DNA of 64,000 bases from Paragorgia papillata (GCA_035771165.1 JAWNZC010000354.1:260501-324500); one strand, 5' to 3'. Shown: positions 44,746 to 55,625, counted from the stretch's first letter. Numbers and translations are program-made. Notes: generated by a model from the sequence alone, not told the origin.

Positions 44746-45256
44746 TCTGAGCCTCGCTATTATTCCTGTGATTACCTTAGAATAGTTCTAACTTGAACTG
44801 AATGCAAGATACTGAATTTGAGCCAATGAAATCAGTTAAAAAATTGAGCAGTTAATTAACACAACGGTACTTGCAGCAAGGCATATTTTCAAAACTCCAT
44901 CTCTGTGAACTACTACAGAGTTTAGATAAAATAGATTCTTATCAGAAACAATCAATATCGAATACATGAGCAAACGTGATCACCAACTTAGTGAAAGTCT
45001 AAACAAAGGTAAAAATCTTTAAACTCTCTCCGCTCTACATAGATACTTAGTATTTTATTCTAGCTAACGCCAGACTATACTATTCACCTTTGAATGGCGA
45101 AACTAGAAAGCCGTGGATACGAATGAGCAAAGGCATGATCCATTATCGTAGGAACCAGGGGGCCAAGGGGGCCTAAGCGCCCCCCCCTAATCGCCAGAAG
45201 GAGGGGGCTGAACCCCTCTAAAAATTAGACGTGAAAGCACCAGTTAGCGCAGACGT

Positions 45257-45480
45257 ATGGCGCAGAGGAAGATTCAATCTTTCTTTGTCCCGGCTCCACG
45301 GCAAGACTCGCAAGATACAGAGACTAAAGTTGGTAAGTTAACCAAGATAACTTTACAGTTAAAGCTACTGATGCGAAAGCGCCAAAGAACCTCGCAGTCA
45401 TTGGAAATGTTATGCATCACCAATGCTTTAATATATATAAAGCTTGCGCGCTTTCCGGCCTTCTCGCTGTACGATGGCCT
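45257..45480 (+). pseudogene. Short frame starting MAQRKIQSFF, possible hAT-type transposase N-terminus
   Basis: The frame begins MAQRKIQSFFVPAPRQDSQD and reaches a donor-like GTAAGT at 45333. QRKIQSFF fits the PCNA-binding (PIP) pattern Q-x-x-I-x-x-F-F. Such N-termini occur in PCNA clients (ligase I, MSH6, UNG) and, in my recollection, in some cnidarian hAT/ZMYM-like transposases. Transposon-type GC-rich C/G runs lie on both sides (45150-45215 and 45630-45700), so a transposon relic is favoured. No downstream coding exon found. Confidence 0.35.
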
Positions 45481-45574
45481 TTCATAAACTAATTCTTCTT
45501 TCTCCTGGAAGGAAGTAAAGGTAAACTAAAATGATGTTGTTTATGATCATAATATTTTGTCGTAAAACTGACCC

Positions 45575-45700
45575 CAAAATGCAGGAAAACGCGTTTCAGA
45601 GAGTTAGAAATAAAAAATTTTTCCAGGGGAGCATGCCCCCGGACCCCCCAAGAGGGTTCTTGCGCCTTCGGCCCCCCAAACCTGAAACATCTTCCTACGG
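45575..45700. mobile_element. Dispersed element end, GGAGCATGCCCCCGGACCCC
   Basis: CCAAAATGCAGGAAAACGCG, TTTCAGAGAGTTAGAAAT and GGGGAGCATGCCCCCGGACC are the inverse of segments at 47990-48075 and 58320-58400. Three copies of one transposon terminus. Confidence 0.75.
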
Positions 45701-46145
45701 CCCTGGCAGGATCAACCAACTGATCACAATACTATCATCGAGCTGTAACTCTTGTATACCGTATAATAACTCCGAACAAGACCTGGCTAGTTCGGACGGC
45801 TACGCCCTCAGCTAGCTGCAATATTATAAGAGCGTTTAACAAGTTCGACAACTAATTAAATTGATGTGTCCAATGTAAAACTTATAAACGCCACAATTTT
45901 TGCTGCAACAACAACAGGTTATGTTGTGAATTACGCCCACTCGTGTTTACACCCACATATATAGTTCGGTATATCCTTTTAAAAAGACAACACATCTGCC
46001 AAAGGGAAATGAAAAGGTTTTTGTGGACATTGATGTATGCATGTAAAAATACATTGCTAAATGTTTACATGCACAAAAAAGACATATCACGTAGGCCGCA
46101 GTTTGCCATTGCTTACAAATAAATTAAAACAAACTTTTAATTATA
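45701..46145. other. No gene seen
   Basis: AT-rich; nothing recognised. Confidence 0.3.
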
Positions 46146-46293
46146 CAGTAAGAACCCGCTAACAAGAACCTACATTTTACCAAATCAGCCTGGGATAGGT
46201 TCTTATATTCTTATATATTCTTATATAAATAAATTCTTAGTTTCAGCCTGAGGTTCTTAATAGTGGTAGGTTCTTGTTAGCGGGTTTTTACTG
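46146..46293. mobile_element. 148-bp TA-flanked MITE, intact copy
   Basis: Begins CAGTAAGAACCCGCTAACAA and ends with the inverse, TA at 46144-46145 and 46294-46295. Tc1/mariner-type MITE; reference for the interrupted copy at 41483-41941. Confidence 0.9.
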
Positions 46294-46737
46294 TAGCTCA
46301 AACACAGAAATTTTCAGTTTATATTCGTAAATAAAAATAAGTTTAAAATTCCGTGATATGTTAAACTTGGAGTATTGAAAAAATATAATTTAATTAAATT
46401 GGTAGTTTCGGAATAACCGTTGCAAAAAAAATTTCCAAAAAAGAAACTTAACTTTCTGTCGGATACACACGAGCTGACATAAAGCTTGTTAAGGAAAGAC
46501 CTATCAAAGACGATTTGGTCTCACCTGCAAGCAAGCATTTTCATGTAACAAAATAAAATAAATCGCTGCCAGAATATGAAATTATACATGCATGCATGCA
46601 GCGTTTAAAATTAGTCTGCTACTTGCGGATGTAGAATAGACTACATGCTAAGATGAAGTCAAATTAATTATCAAAGTAAATTACACTTTAGCTCACGAGT
46701 TCTAATCTGTAAAATCTTTTCTGCTTTTAAGATAATC

Positions 46738-47030
46738 TACCCTGCGAGCAGAGCCTTCTTTTCCTTATTTCTTCGCTGAGAGAGAGGAAGAAAAGTAGGC
46801 TCTGCTGTATTCGTGAATGGTTTCCATTACGCACGCATGTCAGTTGCTTGGCGTTACAATCTCGAACCCAATCCCAATCAGAGCAGAAAACAAAACGAGA
46901 ACCGGTTAAACGGGTTACTTCGTCCTAAATCTTGAACGAAGCCAAACACGAATACAGCAGAGCCTACTTTTCTTCCTCTCTCTCAGCGAAGAAATCAAAG
47001 AAGGCGCTGCTCGCAGGGTAAAGATAATCA
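46738..47030. mobile_element. 293-bp MITE with ~75-bp inverted arms
   Basis: ACCCTGCGAGCAGAGCCTTC ... CTCGCAGGGT, inner arms GAGAGAGAGGAAGAAAAGTA-GGCTCTGCTGTATTCG and inverse. Confidence 0.9.
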
Positions 47031-47485
47031 GATTAAAATGTTTAATGTATATTTATTTATTTCATGTATATCTAAATCTATCATTGTATTTATTGCCATC
47101 TTATAAAGCTTCAAATAAATCACATTTTATACTGTAATCGCACCGAATAATTTTCTGCCCGAGCGAAAATTCCTCGCCAGAATTCATAAAATGTCCTCGT
47201 ATTTCCCCGTATCATGCGTTTATTTTTAAGATTTCGTTTTAGCCTAACCACAAATTACGGTATATACAGTCTAAATATAAGACTAAATATTTCAAGAAAC
47301 ATTTTTGTGGTTTGGCAAACTACTTTTATACTTTCTCTGAAATTCATTATGTAACGTAGAGTTATCGTAGTTATTATCTATATCTAAAAATCTATAGTGC
47401 TTTTAGTAACTTTGCTTTTAAAATAACCATTTTGTTTTGATGACAAATTTAGATATTGCTTTGGAAAACATATTTTATAACCTAC
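47031..47485. other. No gene seen
   Basis: AT-rich; nothing recognised. Confidence 0.3.
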
Positions 47486-47875
47486 CTTTGATATAGCAAC
47501 GTTTTTGATTGGCTGTCGTGCGTGCTCCATAACTCGATGGAGCACGGCAAAAAAGCGCGGGGAAAAGTTTCAAAACAAAACTGAGTTTTAAATTGAGTCA
47601 TTAAATACCGAGTCATTTAATTTTATTGAGTAATAAAGAACAACGACCCAGAAGACATAAACTGGGTCTGGGTAACCGAGTTTAAACTGTCCTTTTGGTT
47701 GGATTTTAGTGAACAAAAAAGACTTGGCTAGGAAAGTAGAAAAACACAAGAACCAAAACGATTCGCCGGCTTGTGAAAGGATTTAATGCTATGTTATAAA
47801 AGAAATGGCTCGTGGTTTAGTGTGCTCCATCGAGTTATGGATGCACTTGGGAAATTGGGAGAGCACTAAAAAATC
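47486..47875. repeat. Dispersed repeat with CCATAACTCGATGGAGCACGG
   Basis: GATATAGCAACGTTTTTGAT, GGCTGTCGTGCGTGCTCCAT at the left and GTGCTCCATCGAGTTATGGA at the right. A second copy lies in the GPCR intron at 54003-54300. The ends contain inverse CTCGATGGAGCAC blocks, so it is probably a MITE. Confidence 0.8.
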
Positions 47876-47894
47876 TAGAGTTGGTCGAGGCCAG

Positions 47895-48190
47895 GGGTGC
47901 AACTAGAAAATTTCGAGGGCAGGAGTTGAATGCAAAAAAAGGGTAAAGTCATTCAGTATTCTAAACAATTTGTAGAAGCCAAGCAGAGATTCTAGGGAGG
48001 GGCCGGGGGCATGTCCCCCCGGAAAATTTTTGAATTTTGGGTCTCTGAAACAGCATTTCCTGCATTTTGAGTACCCTTTTCTTGTATTTTCGGTTGCGGA
48101 AATGTTTATTTTGGTCTCGCATTATTTAAAATTTATCATAATTATATTCAGCCTAGCTGCCGCCCGGGCCCACTGCTAGAAGCCTCTACA
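47895..48190. mobile_element. Dispersed element end, GGGGGCATGTCCCCCCGGAA
   Basis: GGGGCCGGGGGCATGTCCCC, GGGTCTCTGAAACAGCATTT, CCTGCATTTTG; same family as 45575-45700 and 58310-58400. Confidence 0.7.
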
Positions 48191-48194
48191 CATG

Positions 48195-48430
48195 GATCAC
48201 TTCAGATCACGTCAGCTGACTTGCTTTTTTCCTTCTTCATGAGCCAAAATCCAACAAGAGTTTCGATAAAAACCTTTTAAACTTTTGTATTGTATAAAAC
48301 AAATAGATTCCATTTTTTGTTGTTGTTGTCTGTTCAGTTATAGATACAGTGACCCACTCGACTGCGTTGTGACGTCATTTGTGCATCTGTAGCTGAACAG
48401 ACAACGGCAAAATGGAATCTATTTGTTAAC
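48195..48430. repeat. Inverse copy of 38675-38800 with an inserted inverted repeat
   Basis: TCACGTCAGCTGACTTGCTT, AAAAACCTTTTAAACTTTTG and AATAGATTCCATTTTTTGTT; then CTGTTCAGTTATAGATACAG ... CTGTAGCTGAACAGACAACG repeats the border AATGGAATCTATTTG, consistent with an insertion flanked by a duplicated target. Confidence 0.7.
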
Positions 48431-48831
48431 TAGTTTGCTAAGGTATTTTCGCGTTCAATTCCAATGCCATTCTCGGCGTCACCACAGAATAAAAAACAAC
48501 TTCTGTCGCGCCACTGTTCCTGATATGACGTCACAAAACCAGTTCGAACCCAAGGCATTTTCTCCCAGCACTCACTTCGGAATAGCCATGTTTAAGAGCA
48601 AGATATCTTTGGAAATCGTTTTCTGTTACTGATCTTTTCCGATACGATAGATCAATTGCTCATTTTTAAACATTATTTCTACTTGGATAAGATTAGAAGA
48701 TTAGAAAATAAATGGGGCAGAAATTAGGCTTTGAGCCAGGCCTTGCGTTGGCAGCAGACTGCAGACAAGACGATGACATCGTTCCTTGTGTGTGCAATTC
48801 CTGAGCCATTAAGGCAGACCAAATAGAACGT

Positions 48832-49060
48832 AAAGCCCTAATCAAACGAGGACGCAAGTCATCGCAAGTTGGCAGTCACAAATTTCTGTAGCGGTCGTTC
48901 GAACACCCAAATTAACAAAATAAAGATTTCATGAGTGTTTTAAACAAGTTTTAACTTTGTCACGGTACATAACATTTTCGGGAAATTTTTCAGAGGGCCG
49001 GCTGAGACAGCGTGACTGCCAACTTGCGATGACTTGCGTTCTCGTTTGATTAGGGCTTTA
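48832..49060. mobile_element. 229-bp MITE, TAAAGCCCTAATCAAACGAG termini, copy 1
   Basis: Ends TAAAGCCCTAATCAAACGAG / CTCGTTTGATTAGGGCTTTA with GCAAGTCATCGCAAGTTGGC just inside. Copy 2 at 55395-55625 is about equally long; its interior runs in the opposite orientation. Confidence 0.92.
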
Positions 49061-49549
49061 AAACGTTCGTTGTCAGATCACGCCAACTCGTCTAATCGTT
49101 CCTACAGAGAATGACTGAGAAAATACTGAGAGACTGTCATCAGGCTTGTCTGTCATCAGAAATAACAGATAGTTTTCTCAATGTGATTGGTCGCAATAGA
49201 CTGTAGAAATAGATACTGCATGCGTGCATCATACTTCTCCATAGTTGGCAACAGCCAACATGTCGGTGTTCATTTGTCATCCATCTCCCCCCGCTATACC
49301 GTCTTAATTGTGTAAATTCTTTAAATATGGCCCATACTTCTCACAAAATTATTAACATTGATATCTGCAATGCGATCCGCGCAGCTTGACAATTGATCTC
49401 CTACTGTTCACGACTCCAGTGACGGAAACACCCTGTGGTCTAATTCTAATTTAATGCAAATTTTTGGAACGCTATATTTTGGCTTCCTCTTCAGTCAATA
49501 AAAAACAGGAAAATATATATACTTGTCTTTTTGTCTATCATAATCTTAG

Positions 49550-49686
49550 CAGCTTTACTACAACTGGAATATCTTCAGTATGTTGTTTATCTTCCTAGCT
49601 GGATTCTGGTTTGTGCATGGTTAAAAGGAATTACTTTCCCTGGAGATGAAATTGCGATAAAATCCAACAGAATACCAGGATTATTA
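49550..49686 (+). other. Orphan exon-like segment encoding a membrane-type peptide
   Basis: Between an acceptor (TAATCTTAG) and a donor (TTATTA|GTAAGT) one frame reads ALLQLEYLQYVVYLPSWILV followed by CAWLKGITFPGDEIAIKS, about 45 residues with a likely membrane helix. No partner exon was identified on this strand. Could be an exon of an unseen gene or a relic. Confidence 0.25.
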
Positions 49687-50826
49687 GTAAGTGAATCAAT
49701 AACGTTATTTTCAGTGTTGCTTTTGACATATATTTGACAATGAGCTGATTAGAAACAAACGCAGTTTTCAACACATTACTTTCATAATTGCGCAGCAAAC
49801 AACCCCATCGCAACACACCTTTAACCGTTTGGTACAAATTAGTTGAGTCATTTCACTTATATTGATTGAATCATTTCACAACTAGTTGAGTCATTTCACT
49901 TATATTGATTGAATCATTTGAAATTTTGTTACGTCAGTTCGTAATACGTTATTTGGTTTCACCACCGAGGTATTTTTGGTGGTAACGGCCGCCCATAAAT
50001 TAGGCAAGAGTGAACGTCATCATATGGCCTGACATATATCATATTGCAGTCTTGTTTACAAACGGTAATTAATTTTGATGGTTAAACTTCCTTGTACAGC
50101 AATAATTTATAGCAATCGTTTTAGAGTCCTTTCTCAAAACGCTGTCGATGTTCCAATTAAATATTGCTATACACAAATATCTTGCTCTTTTGATTTTTTG
50201 ACAGCATCAAGGTCACGACTCTCACAGACAGAAAGTAAACTGAAGGAGTTCTGATATCCTTGAACGACACATTGAAATACCAAGGTAATATGTTTGCCTC
50301 CTTGATTCCTCTTGCTTCCTCAACTATTGTTTTTCCCCCAATATCATGCAATTAGTCTGGGCTTATTTATATACACTTATTCATACCGCAGTATTTTTTA
50401 AAAGGCGAATCAAAATAATTTATATAGTCCAGCTATTTCTCTGTTATAACAAGAGACATGAACGATTGAACGCAGGCAGTCTTTTTTTATTGAACTAACA
50501 AACCTGAAACCTACTACCAAGTTGCAGCACTTGATATTTTCATGTTTGTACATGTACATGTCTTGAACGAAAACGTGAAAAATCGTGTCAACTGCATATC
50601 TATTCAAATCAAGGTATATTTATATATTAGACATCGCAGCGGTGCTAGATTGGAGGTGTCTAAATCATTAATATAGCGAGTACACTTTCTGTGGCTGTGT
50701 GACTGTGTAAATAAGCATAGTTCAATATAAGAATAAGCATAGTTCAATATAATTAAAGAATTATATTCCTTAATTACAGTGGCTTCCTACAGACTTGGTT
50801 CGATATGATTCGATAACATTACATAC
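49687..50826. other. No gene seen
   Basis: Two direct copies of GTTGAGTCATTTCACTTATA-TTGATTGAATCATTT at 49841-49920. Otherwise unremarkable. Confidence 0.3.
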
Positions 50827-50964
50827 CAACCTCTCTTTCAATGCCTGATTTAATAGAATGCCTTTCTTTATGTACGCACGAAACTAAATTAAAAACTGAA
50901 ATGGCACTGGGAAATAGAGCGAAATAGACTGATGTGTTAGAATTGTTTGGTGCTATAGAACAAC
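50827..50964 (-). other. Orphan exon-like segment (minus strand)
   Basis: On the minus strand GAGTATTATTTTAG precedes, and GTATGT follows, a 138-base open segment reading CSIAPNNSNTSVYFALFPSA, ISVFNLVSCVHKERHSIKSG. One membrane helix is likely, with an NNSNTS glycosylation site. No partner exons were found. Splice signals are good, identity unknown. Confidence 0.25.
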
Positions 50965-51020
50965 CTAAAATAATACTCAAAATGATATATTTAATAAGGG
51001 TGGATAGAATTACAATATAA

Positions 51021-51085
51021 GGATTATCGTAGCCTGCGTGCGGGGAATGGAAACGGGTGAAGTCCGCACGCAGGCTACGATTATC
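51021..51085. repeat. Hairpin GTAGCCTGCGTGCGG...CCGCACGCAGGCTAC
   Basis: About 65 bases with arms GATTATCGTAGCCTGCGTGC and inverse; shares GGAAACGGGTGAAGT(C/T)(C/T)GCACGC with 31191-31247. Confidence 0.88.
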
Positions 51086-51267
51086 TCCGTTGTCCATAAT
51101 AAACTCAGTGCTCTATGTGCAAAAATCAGTCACGTATATAGTCCAATTTAAAATGTAAAGCGTTCAAACTCATGCGCAGAAGGAACTGTGGTTCTCCTCA
51201 ATATCTTTTGTATACGTAACAAGCACGTCACGGACGCACAGCAGTGAAAATCAGCCTTAATGCATGT

Positions 51268-51443
51268 TGGGGTGGCTTTCACGTGACGTCACGGCGGCCA
51301 TATTTGTGCCCCAAAACAATAAAAACGACGGCCATATTTGTGTCCTAAATGAATCCCATTGGGATTTAGCTCTATTCTTATTCACAAATTTCCTATTGTT
51401 TTAGCAATCCAATATGGCTGTCGGTCACGTGGGTGAAACCCAA
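51268..51443. mobile_element. Imperfect inverted repeat, probable MITE
   Basis: GGCTTTCACGTGACGTCACG-GCGGCCATATTTG and CAATATGGCTGTCGGTCACG-TGGGTGAAA; includes a duplicated GGCCATATTTGTG. Confidence 0.6.
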
Positions 51444-51526
51444 GAATAGACACTCACATGTTTATTACGGCACGCTCATGCAAGTAATTGATAAAGACTT
51501 ACCTGTAGACGAATTTTCTGAATGGC

Positions 51527-51713
51527 TATAGACCTTATTCAAAAATGGCCGCCGAATTAGAATTCTTTTATATACATATAAATTAGCCCTTCTTAACTCG
51601 TTTTCATGTGTGAAATTCAAAATAATTTTTACTTTAAAACGAGGTCATAAGGGCTAATTTATATGCACATAAAAGAATTCTAATTCGGCGGCCATTTTTG
51701 AATAAGGTCTATA
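51527..51713. mobile_element. 187-bp MITE, TATAGACCTTATTCAAAAAT termini
   Basis: Arms about 65 bases (GGCCGCCGAATTAGAATTCT and inverse), TA at both ends. Confidence 0.9.
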
Positions 51714-51723
51714 ACTCACAGAG

Positions 51724-51955
51724 ATCATATAAATACTAGAGGGGGCATTGGCGGGAAAATTTGGTAACCACATGGCAGCCGCCATTACCTATGATATTTC
51801 AGTCAATTGGTTGGCAAATGTACTAGACCCAGTCCTTTGCCAACCAACGCGCCTAATGTTTGCCTCCAAAAAAATCCAAGATGGCGGCGTTCAATTGGTT
51901 ACCCGCGGTTGACTGAAATTAAGATAGGATGCCCCCTCTAGTATTTATATGATTT
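51724..51955. mobile_element. ~232-bp MITE, ATACTAGAGGGGGCAT termini
   Basis: ATCATATAAATACTAGAGGG / CCCTCTAGTATTTATATGAT, inner TTGGTAACC/GGTTACCCG. Lies 10 bases from the preceding MITE. Confidence 0.88.
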
Positions 51956-52010
51956 CTATGCTATAACTCGTACAATTAACCAATCACATTGTCGATTTCC
52001 AATTTGTTTC

Positions 52011-52448
52011 CAAGCTTGTTAGCAATCTCGTTCCCAGAGCCCACGTTCCCCACCCGCGAAACGAGATACTATGGGATAATCCGTTTCAATAATCACAGGA
52101 TTCTTGTTATTCCGGTTGAGGTACGCATGCGTAAATATCCGAGCGGAATCTGGATAGTATGTTCTCCGTGCTTGACTTTTCCCCAAACAAGTCAATGGGG
52201 TTGCTGGCGAAGCTCGAATTACAGCATCTACACACATACGGCGAAGATATCGATCGCGGCAACGTCTTCACTGGAGTCTTGTCGTCCGACATCTTCGTTA
52301 TTTTGGTTTTATTAATTCTACTTCCGGTCACTTCAGACCAACTCATGCTCACTATTCAGCCAATAACGTAACGATTTGAAACGGATTATCCCAGAGTCTC
52401 TCGTTTCTCGGGTGGGAACGCGTGCTCTGGGAACAAGATTGGCTTGTT
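52011..52448. mobile_element. ~438-bp TIR element carrying a gene-exon-like segment
   Basis: Left AATCTCGTTCCCAGAGCCCA, GATAATCCGTTTCAATAA; right TTGAAACGGATTATCCCAGA, GTGCTCTGGGAACAAGATTG. The TIRs are about 80 bases with indels. It ends 130 bp before the GPCR start codon. Confidence 0.85.
52107..52292 (-). pseudogene. Exon-like frame with a CxxC start, inside a TIR element
   Basis: From an ATG at 52292 the minus strand reads MSDDKTPVKTLPRSISSPYV, then CRCC and IDLFGEKSSTENILSRF, about 61 residues to a stop. C-x2-C followed by a LFGEKS-type segment resembles the first exon of zinc-finger-associated domain proteins, but no second cysteine pair is visible. Probably a captured exon or transposase remnant. 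Confidence 0.3.
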
Positions 52449-52579
52449 AGGTGATCATCTAAATCAATCAGAAAGCTTTTTAGTAAAAGTAGATGTCGAT
52501 CCCAAGTAACATTTAATTTCTTATTTAGTTTTCTAGATTCTTTCCAAGATATTTTGTTAAAGAACGAGCGTTCCTGGAA

Positions 52580-55223
52580 ATGAATGACCACTTTCGAATA
52601 TTCAAAACTGTTACCGTTATAATTATTCTGATCCTGGGTAGTATTGGGAATATATTGGTCGTTATTGTGGTCAGCAGACGACGAAAAATGAGAACTGTAA
52701 CAAACTATTTTATTTTAAACTTGGCAATCGCTGATTTGACTGTACTTATTAGTAACATTCCTATTGATCTAACGGGAGAGTTCTTGGATAGATGGATATT
52801 TGGTAAAGAAGGATGCAAGATTATAATACCATTCCAAACTATGGGAACAATTGCGTCAATACTTACTTTGGTTGTTATAAGCCTGAGCAGGTGATAAGAC
52901 AAGAACTTCTTGCTAGCCATTTGTCGTGATTGGTTCATTGGTTTCGCACCTGTGTGAGAAATACTTGGTTAATATATTGTCTGAACGGGAGCTATGGGTT
53001 TTTGCTCGTGTATGATGTTCATACTACTGCAATGGTGCTGCATTATGTATGAATAGATATAGATGGATAAAGACGAATATAGATGGATATAAATGGACAT
53101 AGATGGATATAGAGGATATAGATGGATATAGAGGGACATAGAGATACAGATAGATATGAATAGATATAGATGGACATAGATGAATATAGATGGGCATTAA
53201 TGGATATAGACGGATATAGATATACATAGATGGATATAAATGGATATAGATGGACATAGATGGATATAGAGAGATATATACACATGGATGGATATAGATA
53301 AATATAGACGGATGTGGGATGGATATAGATAAATATAAATGGACATAGATGAATGAGGTGGATATAGATGGATAGACGAATGACATACACTGTACTCTGC
53401 TAACGCTTCCGACCAAAAGTATAATAAAAAAGAATACTGTTCTTTCTTTCAGATATCACGCTATTGTTTATCCATTTCACCGTCAAATGAAGATCGGTCA
53501 TGCGCGAGGCATTCTTGTACTTCTCTGGATTATTTCTCTTGCCAGCATTACACCGTATGCTTTAGCGTGCAAATATGATGAAATAACACAAGAATGTATT
53601 GAGGATTTCGACAGTATTGGCATGCCCCCTCAGACATACACACTCACTTTGTTTGTTTTGCAATACGTCATCCCTATCATTGGAATGACGTACGCATACA
53701 ACAGGTAAGGCCTAAAAAAGTAAAAGTTGTCCAACAACAATGCGCATGAAAGGTTAATGCAAAAATGCTCGGACGTATAAGAATACATTTGCTATGAAAC
53801 TATCCTAATACGTCCGAATATTATTGCTTTTATACCAATTATCACAACGATCATATTTCGACATTGTTGCCACGAGAGTCTTTATAAAGTTAAATTTACC
53901 GCATGTGTTCAAATTACTAAGCATTTCGAATGGAGCCTGTTGACCTCAACAGACCATAGGTCCATTGCGGTGGATTTACTAGATATTAAAGATTATTATA
54001 ACATAGCGTTGATATAGCAACGTTTTTGATTGGCTGTCGTGCGTGCTCCCTAACTCGATGGATGCACGGCAATTTCAAACGTAATGAGAAACTCATTTTT
54101 AATCAGCGAAATAAATATTGTTTTCCGTTGTTTTGTGTCTGATTCTCTGTTATAAAAGAAATGGTTCATGGTTTGGCGTGCTCCATCGAGTTATGGATGC
54201 ACTTGGGAAGTTGGAAAGCACTCTTACACTTTTTTCGTGCTCTCCGAACTTCCCGCGTGCATCCATAACTCGATGGAGCACTGAACCATTTCTTAAATAT
54301 ACTAGCATTTAAAGTTGATAGCTTGTCTTTCTTTGCACTCTTAGCCAAACATTTCTTATCTTTTTTAGAATTGGAGCTGAACTAAACAATCAGCAATCTG
54401 GTACATTAATGGACTCGGAGTACACTCGAGAAAGTCGGAAAGTAGTAAAGATGCTCTCCATAGTCGTCGCCGTGTTTGCTGTCTTAGATTTACCAGTTCA
54501 TGTTGTTTGGATTTGGCATGATTTTTTTGACGGTGTTAAAGGTAAATTGAGTGTTGCTTCTCAGTTTTTAAAAACTCTTCATGCCTACAAACATATTCGT
54601 TTGTACGTTTGTTCGTTGCCTCCTTCCACAGTTCCACCCATACTTGCTTCCTGGCTTGCTTCACTTCCTTCCTTCCTTCCTTCCTTCCTTCCTTCCTTCC
54701 TTCTTTCTTTCTTTCCTTCCTTCCTTCCTTCCTTCCTTCCTTCCTTCCTTCCTTCCTTCTTTCTTTCCTTCCTTCCTTCCTTCCTCCCTCCCTTCCTTCC
54801 TTCCTTCCTTCCGTTTAATTTATATTATATTAATTTACAGCAGAACTTTTTGATGAACTACATGGCCTTGCAATAATCATGCTCTACGGAAACAGTTTCA
54901 CTAACCCGATCATCTATAGTGTTTGTAATGATCAGTTCCGATCTGGATTTAAAGAAGTATTTGGTTCGTGTCTGCAACCTTGTTGTGTAATGATGAAATT
55001 CGCTAGGTCAACAAAAGTTGAAGAACAATCAGACCTTGTTGGCAGACAAAGTAAAAACCGTTCATCATTAAACAACAATCTATCGGAAGCAAACGGAATA
55101 AAAACTCGAAAACCGAAAGGAATGATTGAAAGAAGCAGCAGGACGAACTTTAACAAAAATGGACAAACAGTAACGTTGACTGATCCTACATGTGAAATTA
55201 GAAACTTCGAGTCGGCCGTGTAA
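52580..55223 (+). CDS. Class A (rhodopsin-like) GPCR, four exons, SRY in place of DRY
   Basis: Exons 52580-52890, 53453-53704, 54369-54541 and 54841-55223 join in frame (1,119 bases) to 372 residues. Seven helices: GNILVVIVV (Asn24), NLAIADL (Asp52), Cys79, then SLSRYHAIVYPF at 101-112, where the DRY Asp is Ser103. Helix 6 reads FAVLDLPVHVVWIWHDF, putting Asp228 at the usual toggle-Trp position; helix 7 NPIIY at 267-271. The HVVWIWHDFF segment and the overall pattern are of neuropeptide-receptor type (family knowledge); the ligand is unknown. The extracellular N-terminus is only about eight residues, so an upstream exon with another start is possible. Three introns contain, in order, an ATAGATGG array, a MITE copy and a TTCC microsatellite. 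The C-terminal tail has a Cys pair (QPCC) and many Ser/Arg residues. Confidence 0.85.
53042..53395. repeat. ATAGATGGATAT minisatellite in GPCR intron 1
   Basis: Continuous variants of ATAGATGGATATAGATGGAC for about 350 bases. Confidence 0.93.
54003..54300. repeat. Second copy of the 47486-47875 repeat, in GPCR intron 2
   Basis: GATATAGCAACGTTTTTGAT and GTGCTCCATCGAGTTATGGA match; here a further inverse CCATAACTCGATGGAGCAC follows at 54250. Confidence 0.85.
54661..54815. repeat. (TTCC)n microsatellite next to a splice acceptor
   Basis: About 150 bases of TTCC with a few TTTC and CTCC variants, ending 25 bases before the acceptor of GPCR exon 4. Confidence 0.97.
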
Positions 55224-55394
55224 CCAGTGTGCACCTATGTGTGCTGCAGTATACTACTTGATAGAGTGTGCACTCGTCGAGCTCAAGCATAGTAGAGAGC
55301 TTAAAACCCCACACGAGCGAGTGTCTTCGACAGAAATCGAGCATGGTTGTGGTTAAGCAAAGCCTGCATGCAAACCAGAATATCTAGAGACGTG

Positions 55395-55625
55395 TAAAGC
55401 CCGAATCAAACGAGAACGCAAGTCCTCGCAAGTTGGCAGTCACGCTATCTCAGCCAGCCGCTCTGAATAGTTTCCCGAAAATATCATGTACCGTGACAAA
55501 GTTAAAACTTGTTTAAAACACTCATGAAACCTTTATTTTGTTAATTTGGGTGTTCAAACGACCGCCACAGAAATTTCTGACTGCCAACTTGCGATGACTT
55601 GCGTTCTCGTTTGATTAGGGCTTTA
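55395..55625. mobile_element. 231-bp MITE, TAAAGCCC termini, copy 2
   Basis: TAAAGCCCGAATCAAACGAG / GATTAGGGCTTTA with GCAAGTCCTCGCAAGTTGGC inside; interior ACTTTGTCACGGTACAT-type sequence is inverted relative to 48832-49060. Confidence 0.92.

Noticed and set aside
53024..53416. Tyr/Ile/Ser-rich frames in GPCR intron 1
   Set aside because: Low-complexity ATAGATGG array inside an intron.
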